From NCBI GenBank assembly GCA_017545045.1, contig JAFYDA010000057.1, positions 1 through 61,068 of the forward strand: a stretch of DNA of 61,068 nucleotides, given 5' to 3'. The stretch is from Prevotella sp. Lineage in GTDB: Bacteria > Bacteroidota > Bacteroidia > Bacteroidales > Bacteroidaceae. The notes beneath the pieces are model-generated. The model saw only the letters and a program-made list of their open reading frames with translations. It did no database searches and had not been told where the DNA came from. Below are positions 1-9,100 of this stretch, one piece after another; positions within the stretch are counted from its first letter, which is position 1, and every line of letters starts with the position of its first letter. Position numbers and translations under genes: made by a program.

Positions 1-6
1 ATTTTA

Positions 7-3000
7 TTAATAAAGTGGTTTCGGTGAACGTGAATGATTGTGAACAGCTTTGGTTCGACCCAGTGGCGTAATCGTCAGATTATCGAAATATGGTGTGCTC
101 ACCCGGCGTTGCTGCAGGGGTGCCATGATGCCTGCCATACCATGCTGATAGCGATCGGACGTGGCTCGAACCACCTGTTTGCCATCAACATAGCCGGTGA
201 TTTCGTCTCCCTCGAAACGCAGCTTCAGGTTGTGCCACTTTCCAGCAGTAATGCCCTGCACCTGTGCGCTGTCAAGCACATATTCGCCACCCACTTCGAT
301 GTCCTTACGGGCAAGTATGAGTGCCTGTTGCTCAGCATCGCCTATCAGCTCCTTTTGGTCGAGTTTTCCACGAGTTATATAAAGCTGGCACAGCCCGTGC
401 TCGTTTATCTTCAGATAGTAGCCCTTGGCCCAAACGCCATAGCCCGAGCCTACATCGCAGATACGCCCCATCACAGCGGCCTCGTCCTGAGGATTCAGCA
501 GCACATCGGCACTCACCTCGTAGTCGGTCCATGCCTCATCACCAATAATCGAGTAATGGTGCCACTCGGGTGCCCAACTGAGCGTGTGCTCACCAACAGT
601 TTGCTGCAGGCATGTGCCCGCCATGCCACCTGGTGCCTGGCGCAGCTCAAAGCATCCGATGATATCGGCCATATAATGAGGCAGATAGCCCCATTTTGAG
701 AGATGGTCATAATCCTCGTAGTTATCAACGTAGGGGATGGGGAACGAAGCAGGTGCAGGCACGCCAGCATAACTCCCCTTCTGCTGCCCACTGGTGGTTG
801 AGAGAGAATAAACACAGGCTGGATCTAACGTCATTGTTAAACTACGTGCCCGGGGCAACATATCGGCCTGACGCACAAACTGCTCCTGCTCGTTACTACG
901 CCACACGCAGAGTCTGGCTCCAGAAAGTTGTTTGGGCAAACTGATGCGTACTGTTTGCGGAGTGGTAGCATCTTTGGTTTCGATGATGATACTGTAGTCG
1001 TTGGTAGCCGGATTGCGCAGCATGCACATCGTACCACCTCCATAAAGTTTCAGGCAGCCATCATCAACGTATTGCCACCCAACCTCGGTAAACTGTCCGT
1101 AATGCGCATATCCCCAAAGCGATTCGCGCACGCTATAGTTACCACTCCATGGCTGTTGTGCTATCAGCATCGGGGGATCCTGACTATAAGGCTCCAATGG
1201 ATAGGTGGCGCCTATGTCGTACCAGTTGATAACCTTTGTTGCACCACTCACAATATAGTTCTCGTTAAAGCACTTCACGATAGTAATCAAACAGTCGAAC
1301 CCTTTGCGATACACGTGATCCTCGCTGTTCCAGATGGGTTTTCCCATCTTTTCGGCCATCGATCGCTGCTCGGCAGTAAGCGGTATCTCGCTGAATGTAT
1401 GGGCACTCACAGCATAGATAGCATCGCGCAACTCGGGGTCGCGCTCCATGTCTTTCATAAAATCCATCTTATTGGCTCCCCAGTTGTCGAAAGCATGAAG
1501 TTTTACGTTCTTAAATCCGCGCTCGTTCATGGTGCGGCGCAGCATCTTGGCAAAGTCGTTGCTCCACCCTTTCTCGTTATGGCAGCCAATGGCATTGAGT
1601 TCGAGCCCGTACTGCTGGCGCAAAGCTGTGAGCCAATCTACATAATAATCGGCCATGTGCTGCGACCAGAAATCGCCCACCCATCGCGGTGCACTCCAAC
1701 CCGTGGCATCAAGGTCGAGCTGGGGATTGCGGCTCTTGGCTTCGCGCAGCACCCACCAGGTATAGCCACGCTGAGCATCGAAATCGCCAAGATAGTGACT
1801 GTGCGAGGGCATGCTGCCCTGGGTACTGTTGCCATCGCCAGGAATCTCAACCAGCAACGAGCTGACCGAGGCGCCAAACTTGGGCTTATACACCAGGTCT
1901 AAAATCTGAGAGCGCTGGGGCTCGGGATAGTCTTTCAGCAGCACCGAAGTGGCGCCGCCACCATTAACGGCACCGATGCCATCGAACTTTTTCCCTTTGA
2001 GGGCCGACTGTATGCGTACCTGCTGCACGCGTGCTTTTGCTTTCGAAGCATAAGGTGTTTCGGACTTGGAAACGACCAGCTCGGAACCGAGGAACTGCTT
2101 CCAGAAATCGGGTGTATTGTTACTACCGAAAAGGAATGGTCCGGTCCAAGGAGCCACGTACAGCCATTTGGCGCCATCGCGCATCATGGCCTCGGCACTG
2201 GGCAGACAATCGCATTCGGCCAGCGCCAGCATCTTGTGGGGATATTTCCGGCTTAACAAATCATACTGCTCCTTATAGCTGCCATGATTAGTGGAGATAT
2301 GATACTGATCGCGAGCTACTATATCCACAAACTGATCGCCAGGATACCAGTCGTCGTCATCGAGTTCAGAGGTCCACACATAAATCAGGTTGTGCACGCC
2401 ATGACTCATCAAGTAACGCTGCATGAACAGATACAGCTGCTTGAAGGTGCTGGCACCATCACTACCCCACCAGAACCATGCGTTGCCACCACGGTTGGTA
2501 TTGCCAGCAGCCTCGTGAAACGGGCGCCAGATAATGGGGATGCCCTGCTTCTGGTAGTGAAGCAGCAAGCTGGTGATACGCTTCAGATCACGCATCAGCA
2601 CAGCATTCTCTGGCGTGCCTTGCTGCAGCGCCCTGCGCGGCGAGAATGTGGTGCCGCTTTGTGGTGTTTTGGCAGCCGAAGGCGTATAGAACGAATAGCC
2701 CTTGCTATCGGTCATCAACGTATCAACAGGCACACTCCAATGCCAAATAAAGCCTACAATACCCCCCGACTGATACCAATCCTTGGCTGTATCGGCCAGA
2801 TAGTTGACATGCTCCAGTCTGAAATGCTGGAAATCGAAGATATTCACTGCTGGATACTGACCTGTGCGTTTGCTTACTTCGTCGGCATCGGTCGTGTTAT
2901 AATCCCATCTGGCCTGACAACCAGACAATACCTTTTTGCCCCAAACATCGTTTCGCAGATAGTTGTACAAGCCAACAACCTGTTTGGTGGCTTTCTTATC

Positions 3001-3081
3001 TATCGGTTTTGGGGCTATCTGTGCCGACAGATGCAGCAGCGGCAGCACACTTAATAATAAAATACCACAAAATCTTCTCAT
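7..3081 (-). CDS. Secreted bifunctional glycosidase, GH26 mannanase-like plus GH59 galactocerebrosidase-like
   Basis: Two catalytic modules sit in one secreted chain. Numbering here runs from the longest frame (start 3108). A signal peptide ends near residue 30 (LLHLSAQ). GH26 spans about 37-345, with the acid/base in WRPFHE (E199) and the nucleophile in ALAECD (E298). GH59 begins about residue 374 with FDGIGAVNGGGATS, closely recalling animal galactosylceramidase; likely acid/base is E512 (CHNEKG) and nucleophile E596 (WNSEDH). The C-terminal 250 residues resemble the beta-sandwich/lectin part of that family. I chose the start at M10 because a TATATTTG promoter box at 3096-3103 lies inside the longer frame. 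Family membership is confident. The substrate, a beta-mannan carrying beta-galactosyl groups or two separate glycans, is inference. Confidence 0.85.
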   Translation of the reverse strand: MRRFCGILLLSVLPLLHLSAQIAPKPIDKKATKQVVGLYNYLRNDVWGKKVLSGCQARWDYNTTDADEVSKRTGQYPAVNIFDFQHFRLEHVNYLADTAKDWYQSGGIVGFIWHWSVPVDTLMTDSKGYSFYTPSAAKTPQSGTTFSPRRALQQGTPENAVLMRDLKRITSLLLHYQKQGIPIIWRPFHEAAGNTNRGGNAWFWWGSDGASTFKQLYLFMQRYLMSHGVHNLIYVWTSELDDDDWYPGDQFVDIVARDQYHISTNHGSYKEQYDLLSRKYPHKMLALAECDCLPSAEAMMRDGAKWLYVAPWTGPFLFGSNNTPDFWKQFLGSELVVSKSETPYASKAKARVQQVRIQSALKGKKFDGIGAVNGGGATSVLLKDYPEPQRSQILDLVYKPKFGASVSSLLVEIPGDGNSTQGSMPSHSHYLGDFDAQRGYTWWVLREAKSRNPQLDLDATGWSAPRWVGDFWSQHMADYYVDWLTALRQQYGLELNAIGCHNEKGWSNDFAKMLRRTMNERGFKNVKLHAFDNWGANKMDFMKDMERDPELRDAIYAVSAHTFSEIPLTAEQRSMAEKMGKPIWNSEDHVYRKGFDCLITIVKCFNENYIVSGATKVINWYDIGATYPLEPYSQDPPMLIAQQPWSGNYSVRESLWGYAHYGQFTEVGWQYVDDGCLKLYGGGTMCMLRNPATNDYSIIIETKDATTPQTVRISLPKQLSGARLCVWRSNEQEQFVRQADMLPRARSLTMTLDPACVYSLSTTSGQQKGSYAGVPAPASFPIPYVDNYEDYDHLSKWGYLPHYMADIIGCFELRQAPGGMAGTCLQQTVGEHTLSWAPEWHHYSIIGDEAWTDYEVSADVLLNPQDEAAVMGRICDVGSGYGVWAKGYYLKINEHGLCQLYITRGKLDQKELIGDAEQQALILARKDIEVGGEYVLDSAQVQGITAGKWHNLKLRFEGDEITGYVDGKQVVRATSDRYQHGMAGIMAPLQQRRVSTPYFDNLTITPLGRTKAVHNHSRSPKPLY

Positions 3082-3095
3082 AAATATTTTTTTTG

Positions 3096-3126
3096 CAAAT
3101 ATAGTCAATTATTTTAAAACTGCAAT
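3096..3126 (-). promoter_or_regulatory. Promoter of the GH26-GH59 gene
   Basis: On the minus strand TATATTTG (3096-3103) matches the Bacteroidetes -7 form TAnnTTTG, with ATTG (3123-3126) 19 bases upstream as an imperfect -33 box. The predicted transcription start near 3089 leaves a leader of about 8 nt before the ATG at 3081. Confidence 0.6.
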
Positions 3127-3135
3127 TCTTTTAAC

Positions 3136-3174
3136 AAAAAAAAGGGAGAGTGCCAAACACTGGGGCACCCTCCC
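3136..3174 (-). terminator. Rho-independent terminator upstream of the GH26-GH59 promoter
   Basis: Arms GGGAG and GTGCC (3144-3154) pair with GGCAC and CTCCC (3164-3174) with one internal mismatch. On the minus strand the stem is followed by eight T (A run at 3136-3143). It would stop transcripts arriving from the SusC fragment side and insulate the glycosidase promoter. Confidence 0.7.
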
Positions 3175-3214
3175 CCAAACCTAAATCTAAATTAAATACT
3201 AACAAACCATTATT

Positions 3215-3421
3215 TTAACTCAACGTACAAGTATCAGCACAACTCTCACAGCTGTATTCAACCTGGTTTTTGATGTAAACACGGATACGGTCGCCCACCT
3301 TCGAATCGGGTTCGAGCATAATTTTGGGGTTCGTGCCACCTGCCACACGTACCTCTTTACTAAGATAGCCCACAAACGAAAAAATTCTTCTATATTCAAA
3401 AATAAAATCAGATATTACCAA
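3215..3421 (-). pseudogene. SusC/RagA N-terminal domain fragment
   Basis: A 68-codon frame contains FVGYLSKEVRVAGG followed by KIMLEPDSKVGD. This is the signature end of the carboxypeptidase-regulatory-like domain that precedes the TonB plug in SusC proteins (typical form: YIGYKTQEV..., LKEDTKxLDEVVV). Everything expected before it (signal peptide, rest of the domain) and after it (plug, barrel) is missing; the last 25 residues do not look like a SusC plug and end in CESCADTCTLS. I read it as the remnant of a SusC gene, probably once part of a locus with the adjacent GH26-GH59 gene. It could instead be a small protein that reuses the motif. A terminator follows at 3136-3174. Confidence 0.5.
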
Positions 3422-3501
3422 GCTGTCACTATATATTTATAAAGGTAAAAATGTCGTGATTAAATGAGAGAAATGAGAGCTCACAGACTTCTTTTCACGT
3501 G

Positions 3502-3621
3502 GAGCCTCCGCAGAATTACAGGGAGCCTCCACAGAAAAGTCCCACGGCCTGGGAAAAATGTCCCAAGGCCTGGGAAAAACACGCGGAGGCTCCACAGAAA
3601 TCTGCGGAGGCTCCTTTACAC
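3502..3621. repeat. 21-bp-periodic palindromic repeat array (left copy)
   Basis: GAGCCTCC occurs at 3502 and 3523. Its complement GGAGGCTC occurs at 3585 and 3606, again 21 bases apart. Between them lie two 21-bp units, GTCCCACGGCCTGGGAAAAAT-type, at 3539-3559 and 3560-3580. The outer arms are inverted, so the array could fold into a cruciform or hairpin. The same GAGCCTCC family recurs at 25730-25864. Confidence 0.8.
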
Positions 3622-3660
3622 AAACAGGAACAATTGCACAAGGATTTTCAAAAAAAATAT

Positions 3661-3755
3661 TTGACTGAAATTTGACTACTGAGAATCAGACAATTACAAA
3701 GATTTGACTATAAATCGACCACAGATTTGACTATAAATTGACTGTAAAATTGACT
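3661..3755. repeat. Six helically phased TTGACT boxes
   Basis: TTGACT starts at 3661, 3672, 3704, 3727, 3738 and 3750. The spacings are 11, 32, 23, 11 and 12, close to multiples of one helical turn, and several copies extend to TTGACTATAAAT. This could be a binding array for a DNA-binding protein on one helix face, or a decayed tandem repeat. It lies just downstream of the mutarotase gene. Confidence 0.6.
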
Positions 3756-3779
3756 ATAGAATTGCTTGAAAAGAGGTTG

Positions 3780-4157
3780 TTAGTCGTACAGTCTGAAGAT
3801 TTGTTCCATGGGTTGCCACTTCTCATCGCTGCGGGCATCGGCGGAACAGCCTTGGAACTTCGACACGAAGGCTTCCCACTCAGCCTGACGGGGCAGTGTG
3901 GCAAGCCGGTCCATCGCCTCACTCCAATTGAAATCTGCCGGCGTATCGACAATCATCACCAGCTTGCTACCCAGCATGTAGATTTCCATCTCGAGGATGC
4001 CTACAGCCCTGATGCCGTCGCGCACCTCTTTCCAATGGAATTCCTCGGAATGCCATTTACGGTATTGTGCCACGAGGTCGGGGACTTCACTGATTTCCAG
4101 GAACTGGACATAGCGTTTCAGTTTGCCTGCCGATATTTTCTGAACATATCCTTCCAT
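3780..4157 (-). CDS. L-rhamnose/L-fucose mutarotase family protein (DUF718)
   Basis: A 125-residue cytoplasmic protein of the RhaM/RhaU family, which interconverts alpha and beta anomers of 6-deoxy-hexoses such as rhamnose or fucose. Family features visible are the N-terminal RYVQFLEI strand, YRKWHSEEFHWKEV with the conserved Tyr/His/Trp environment, GILEMEIYMLGSKLVMIVD in the middle, and PRQAEWEAFVSKFQG at the end. Length matches the family (about 105-125). It is the last gene downstream of the SusC/SusD run but is separated from it by a terminator at 4184-4219, so it may be expressed by read-through or separately. Its presence hints that the imported glycan contains a deoxy-sugar; that link is inference. 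Which sugar it acts on cannot be told. Confidence 0.85.
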   Translation of the reverse strand: MEGYVQKISAGKLKRYVQFLEISEVPDLVAQYRKWHSEEFHWKEVRDGIRAVGILEMEIYMLGSKLVMIVDTPADFNWSEAMDRLATLPRQAEWEAFVSKFQGCSADARSDEKWQPMEQIFRLYD

Positions 4158-4183
4158 ACATGTATCGTTTATTGTTGAAGTAG

Positions 4184-4219
4184 AAAAGAGGCGGACACCA
4201 CACGATGTCTGCCTCTTTT
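4184..4219. terminator. Bidirectional terminator between SusD and the mutarotase
   Basis: AAAAGAGGCGGACA (4184-4197) pairs over 14 bp, with one wobble, with TGTCTGCCTCTTTT (4206-4219). T-rich tracts lie outside both arms. On the minus strand it follows the SusD stop codon by about 20 bases. Confidence 0.75.
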
Positions 4220-4238
4220 CTTTTATGTAAACGGGGTA

Positions 4239-6116
4239 TCAATAACCGATCTTTCCCTTCCAGCGCAGATACCAGTTACGCTGGTCGGCCAGCTTGTTGG
4301 CTACAGCAGCCATGGAGCCGCGGTCGGCTTCGCCAAGACGGGCACCGATAATCTGGGCCATTGTCTGACCAGGATTCTGCTGACGCAAAGCATAGCGCAT
4401 GATGTCGTAGAAGCGTGTTCCCTCGAAAGCAAACTCCAGTGCGCTCTCGTTCAGGATCAGGCTGTCGACATAAGCCTGCTGCTCCTGCACAAGTTGCAGT
4501 GGGTCTGGACCAGGTATCATAGCCGTATCGTTGAGCAGTTTGTAATGCTCGTTAAAGGGAGTCCAGCCGGAACCACGAGAATGGATACCCATCATGTTGT
4601 GGTTAGCAGAAGCCTGACCTACGATATCCATGACATCGGCCACGCCGTAACGAGTGTCGTTGAAGTCGAACTGGGCAATGAACAAAGAGTCGGACTTATC
4701 CTCTGTCATGTAATAGGGGATGACTTTGTTCTGTATGCTCCTGTTGCTCAGGCCCTGGGACAGAATCTGATAGGCCATACGAGGGAAGCCGCCCATGTTC
4801 AACGCCTCAGCCATGCGGAGGTAGACCATCATACGGCGATAAATGTGGACGTTACGGGAAATACGCTTATTCGTCCTCTCATCAGAGAAGCCCCACTTTC
4901 CGATTTCCTGAGTCTCAATGCGCTCGCCAGTCATATTATCGCGATGGAAGCTCTCGGACCAGACTTGCGAAAGACGGAGGTCACCAGAGCGGTGCTCGGT
5001 AAGTCCGGCAGGCGAATAAATCCAGCTGAATCCGTCTCTTGAAGGATGGCAGTAAGCCTGAGACTCAGAGATGTTCATCAAGCGCTTCGACGGCTCAATG
5101 CTCACCTTATAGTTGTTGGCCTCACACGATGAGAAGAGGTTGCACAACTCGCTGTAGTGACCATCGGCACGGAGGGAGTCGCCGGCAATCATGCTGATGA
5201 GCTCGGCATTTTCGCCCACGCTCTCCGAATAGTTGCTACTCATATTTCGCATGGTAATCGACTGCCATGTAGAGCTGCCAACAGACCACATGATGTAAGA
5301 CAGATCAGTAGGATAGGCAGAGTTCTGACCGTTGCGCTCATTGATATACTTGTAGTAGTTCAACGCAGCCTGACGGTAGTCCTCCTTGCTGCCCGTAACA
5401 GTGGCACGCCACAGATAGAGGTCACCGCGCACAATGCTCAGGGGGAAGAAGAGCAGCTTGGACTCTACGCTGGCGAACTGACCTTCAATCTTGCGATAAC
5501 CCGGAAATTCCGTGTTGTAACGCTCGGGGATAGAGGCCAGGTCGTTGATGAAATACGAACAGACGGTCTGCAGGTCGGCCTTTGCGCCGGTCTCAGCCAG
5601 TTCGGCAGCTTCGCGGCTCAACAGGGGCTCCGTCACGAAGGGGACATTACCATAGTTAAGAACCAGCTGCAGATAAGTCCATGCACGGATAGCCTTGACA
5701 GCTGCATACTCCTTCATGAAAATATTCTCATTGCGGTTACTCTTGAGGGCCGTATCAACATGCGCAACAAAATAGTTACAGTTGTTGATAACAGCATAGT
5801 AGTCGCTGGGAGCATTATACATGTTGTCGTCGCCCATATTGAAATTGGCCATGTCGCGCAGGTCGCTGCTGGCCTGGTTGGTCAACGATACCAAGTCGCC
5901 ACGCACTTCACCCAGCAGGATGGTGCGGTCAGCCAGGGCTTGCAACTTTTGTAAGATACCCGTCACGGAATAGATGGTGTCGACGGCATTGTTCAGATGT
6001 TCCCTTTCAGCATAGAGTACATCTTCAGACTCCTGTTCGAAGAAATCCGCACATGAGGAGAAAGCGCCTATGCCTAAAATGATGCTGATGAAAATATAGA
6101 TACGTTTCATATTCAT
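4239..6116 (-). CDS. SusD/RagB-family outer-membrane glycan-binding lipoprotein (second pair)
   Basis: A surface lipoprotein that caps its SusC partner and binds the glycan. A lipobox GAFSSC ends at about residue 22 and is followed by ADFFEQESED, an acidic stretch typical of surface-exported lipoproteins. The SusD fold is recognised from the tetratricopeptide-like helices (AVKAIRAWTYLQLVLNYGNVPFVTEP), the central variable part, and the C-terminal ESALEFAFEGTRFYDIMRYALR, the SusD_RagB signature. Length (625 residues) is at the upper end of the family. It starts 8 bases after the SusC gene, so it is clearly co-transcribed. The substrate cannot be deduced. Confidence 0.93.
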   Translation of the reverse strand: MNMKRIYIFISIILGIGAFSSCADFFEQESEDVLYAEREHLNNAVDTIYSVTGILQKLQALADRTILLGEVRGDLVSLTNQASSDLRDMANFNMGDDNMYNAPSDYYAVINNCNYFVAHVDTALKSNRNENIFMKEYAAVKAIRAWTYLQLVLNYGNVPFVTEPLLSREAAELAETGAKADLQTVCSYFINDLASIPERYNTEFPGYRKIEGQFASVESKLLFFPLSIVRGDLYLWRATVTGSKEDYRQAALNYYKYINERNGQNSAYPTDLSYIMWSVGSSTWQSITMRNMSSNYSESVGENAELISMIAGDSLRADGHYSELCNLFSSCEANNYKVSIEPSKRLMNISESQAYCHPSRDGFSWIYSPAGLTEHRSGDLRLSQVWSESFHRDNMTGERIETQEIGKWGFSDERTNKRISRNVHIYRRMMVYLRMAEALNMGGFPRMAYQILSQGLSNRSIQNKVIPYYMTEDKSDSLFIAQFDFNDTRYGVADVMDIVGQASANHNMMGIHSRGSGWTPFNEHYKLLNDTAMIPGPDPLQLVQEQQAYVDSLILNESALEFAFEGTRFYDIMRYALRQQNPGQTMAQIIGARLGEADRGSMAAVANKLADQRNWYLRWKGKIGY

Positions 6117-6124
6117 ACGGTAAA

Positions 6125-9100
6125 TTAGAGGTTAATTTTAACACCGGCTACGATAGAACGGCTCATTCCCAGACGACCCAGGTCGATGCCTTGACCAATA
6201 ACACTTGAAGTCATAGAGAATTCTGGATCGCTGCCTAAGTACTTGGTGAAAGTCAACAGGTTGTTGCCCTGAATCCAGAACTGGAATCCCTGGATATACT
6301 CAGAGTTGACAGGCAGGTCATAACTTAACGTAGCTGTCTTCAGGCGCAGATAGGAACCATCCTCAATCCAACGGTCGCTAAAGCGCGAATTACCCATTGG
6401 ATCCTGGAAGCTGATGCGCGGAATATCGGTCTGCTGATCCTCAACCTGCCAACGGCGCAAGAGTGCTGTCGTCTGGTTCAGGAAGCGGCTTCCGCCTTCC
6501 AGCTGCGAACGCATATAGTTATAGACATCGCCACCAAGAGAATAGTTGAACCGCACGTCAAGCTTGAAGCGCTTCCATGCTACAGAGGTGAAGATGTTTC
6601 CATAGACATCGGGATTAGGATCACCGATAATGGTGCGGTCAGCCTCGGTAATCATACCGTCGTTGTTCAAGTCGGCAAAATGGATGTCACCAGCCTTGAA
6701 GTAGTTGCGGTCAATACCGTTTTCGGCCAGGAAGTAGAGACCGTTGGGGTCTGTCGTTCCTGCTGCCGTGGCAGCCTGCGTACTGCTGAACACGCCGAGG
6801 CTCTTGTAACCGTAGAACGCATTGGCAGCCTGGCCAACCTGAGTACGGATGGTAGCACCGTAGAGCTCGTTGTCAACATACTGAGCACCCTCGGGCAGTT
6901 CGGTAATCTTATTCTTGTAATGTCCGGCGCTGGCACCAATCTGCCAATGCCAGTCTTTCAAAGCCAGCAACTTGGCGGTAAAGCTTACGTCGAAGCCTTC
7001 GTTCTGCAACTTACCACCGTTAGACCAGTTCATGTCCAAACCGCTGAGGTAACCCAGTGACTGGTATGTGAGCAGGTTGTTGGTCTTAGAACGGAAGTAG
7101 TTGAAGTTCACGCCCAGGCGATTGTTCAGGAAACTCGACTCCAAGCCGACATTCAGACGCTTGGTGGTTTCCCACTGAATGGTCGTGTTACCAATACCGG
7201 CGAACGACAATCCCGAGATAGCCTTCAGGAACTGTGAAGCGCGGAAGTAACTGCGTGAGGCATAGTAGTCGATGTCGTCGTTACCCGTGATATCGAAGCC
7301 AACAGAGAGACGCAGGTAGTTAATGCCCTTGACACCAGCCATCCACTTCTCATTGCTCATGACCCAAGCAGCCTGCACGCCGGGGAAGATGGCCCACGGA
7401 GCGGAGAAGAGCTTGATGTCGCCACCCTCGCTACCGAAGCGTGAAGAACCGTCAACAGTGAAGTTGGCCTGCAAGTAATAGCGGCTCAGATAATTGTACT
7501 CAGCCTGCAGATACCAGGAGAGTGAATTCCAGTTCTCGCTGACGCCACGCACATCCTTGTCCTGAGACGTCATGAACGGCGTCTTATCACTACCGGTATT
7601 GTAACTCAACTGAGAGTTCGTGGTGAAGCTCTCCCAGTTAATACGTGCACCGGCAAAGGCATGAATGTAGTGAGCACCGAAGCGATTGCTCCAGTCAATG
7701 CGGGTATCGCTCTGGACGGAGTTCTGCTTCGAAGCCAAAGAGCGGACTTCATTCTGACGGGTACCGCCTAAACTGGTGACATAGTATGAAGGTGTACCGT
7801 TGATAGGAATGTAGTACATTTCGTTGGTATTCACCAAGTTGTAGCTGAAGTGCTCGCTGACAAAGAGATGACTGTTGAACTCGTACTTCGGCGTAATCGT
7901 CAGATTCAGCATCGAACTCTCGTAACGGTTCTTGTTCTCAGCCTCAGCATACTGGTTAATAGCGGCGGGGTTACCCAGCTGCCAGTTGTAACCACTGTAA
8001 TTGGCCAGTGCTTCCTTCAAGTATGATTCCTCTTCAATGTCGTAGTGAATATCGGAGAAACGACCATGTCCCGTCTCATCGTGACCATAGCTGTAGGCAC
8101 TCATGAAGGGGCTCTTCACGTATGCCAGGAACGCCGGTGACGTGGGCGTGCCCTCTTCATAGCCTGCGGGAGCTCCGTCGTCACGGATGTCGCGTGTCTG
8201 GTTGCCAAAAGAGGCATCGAAACGGACACTCAGTCGCTGAGACAGCGAAATATCGGTATTAAAACGGACATTCAGACGGTCCATGTCATTATAGCGGAGC
8301 GGACTCTGAGCCGTCATGTAACCCACTGACAGGTTGTAGTTGGCCACAGCATCACCACCTTCGACATTGATACCATAATTCTGCGTCATGGCAGTATGGT
8401 AGACATAGTCTTTCCAGTCGGTTGACTGGTGGTACTGATCATAATAATAGTAGTCCTTGTCCTCGTTCAGGAACTTGAACTTACGGTTCTGCGTGTTCGT
8501 CGACTTCAGCATTTCAGATGCATAGCTACGATACTGGTTAGCATCCATCACAGAAATGTACTTCGGCTTGAACACTACGCCGGCTGAAGCGGTGGCAGTA
8601 ATGCGGGTAGCCATCGACTTATTGCGGCGCGTCTGGATGAGAATCACACCATTGGAACCCTTGGAGCCATACAAAGCCGTACCGTTACGCATCACGGTGA
8701 CTTTCTCGATATCGGCAGGATTCAAGTTCGTCAGAACGTCATTGTAGAATCCGTCATGCAAGAGTTCACGGCCATACTGCTGGTCGACGATGACACCATC
8801 GATGACCACAAGGGGCTGTGCGTTGACATTCAGCGAATTCAGACCCTGGATATACATTACGCTACCCACGCCGGGAGTACCGTTGTGGGACACGGTATAG
8901 ACCTGGGCACCCAACTGCTTCTGGATCTCATCCTTGATGTTAATGGCATTAGTGAACTTGAAGTCTGAAGTCTGATAGTCACCGCGGACATTAACCTGTT
9001 CCTGATACTCGGCAAGGAACGTGGTAGGATAGAGCGCCACAGTCTGCTGCTGCTCCGACTCCAACAAGCCCTGACGAACCGGGTTGAATTCAGGAGTGTT

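Larger units (their letters stand above)
3422..3779. other. Gene-free stretch between the SusC fragment and the mutarotase
   Basis: No credible gene is seen here. The short plus-strand frame at 3464-3664 is a by-product of the 21-bp repeats. The stretch holds the repeat array (3502-3621) and the TTGACT series (3661-3755), both listed separately. Confidence 0.7.

Noticed and set aside
928-1902. 324-codon plus-strand frame opposite the GH26-GH59 gene
   Set aside because: Antisense to a gene with clear catalytic motifs; no coherent domain in the translation.
3502-3621. CRISPR-like array
   Set aside because: Units are contiguous 21-mers with no unique spacers, and no cas genes are present in the window.
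3464-3664. Plus-strand 66-codon basic protein
   Set aside because: It is entirely within the 21-bp repeat array, with skewed Arg/Lys content and no recognisable fold.
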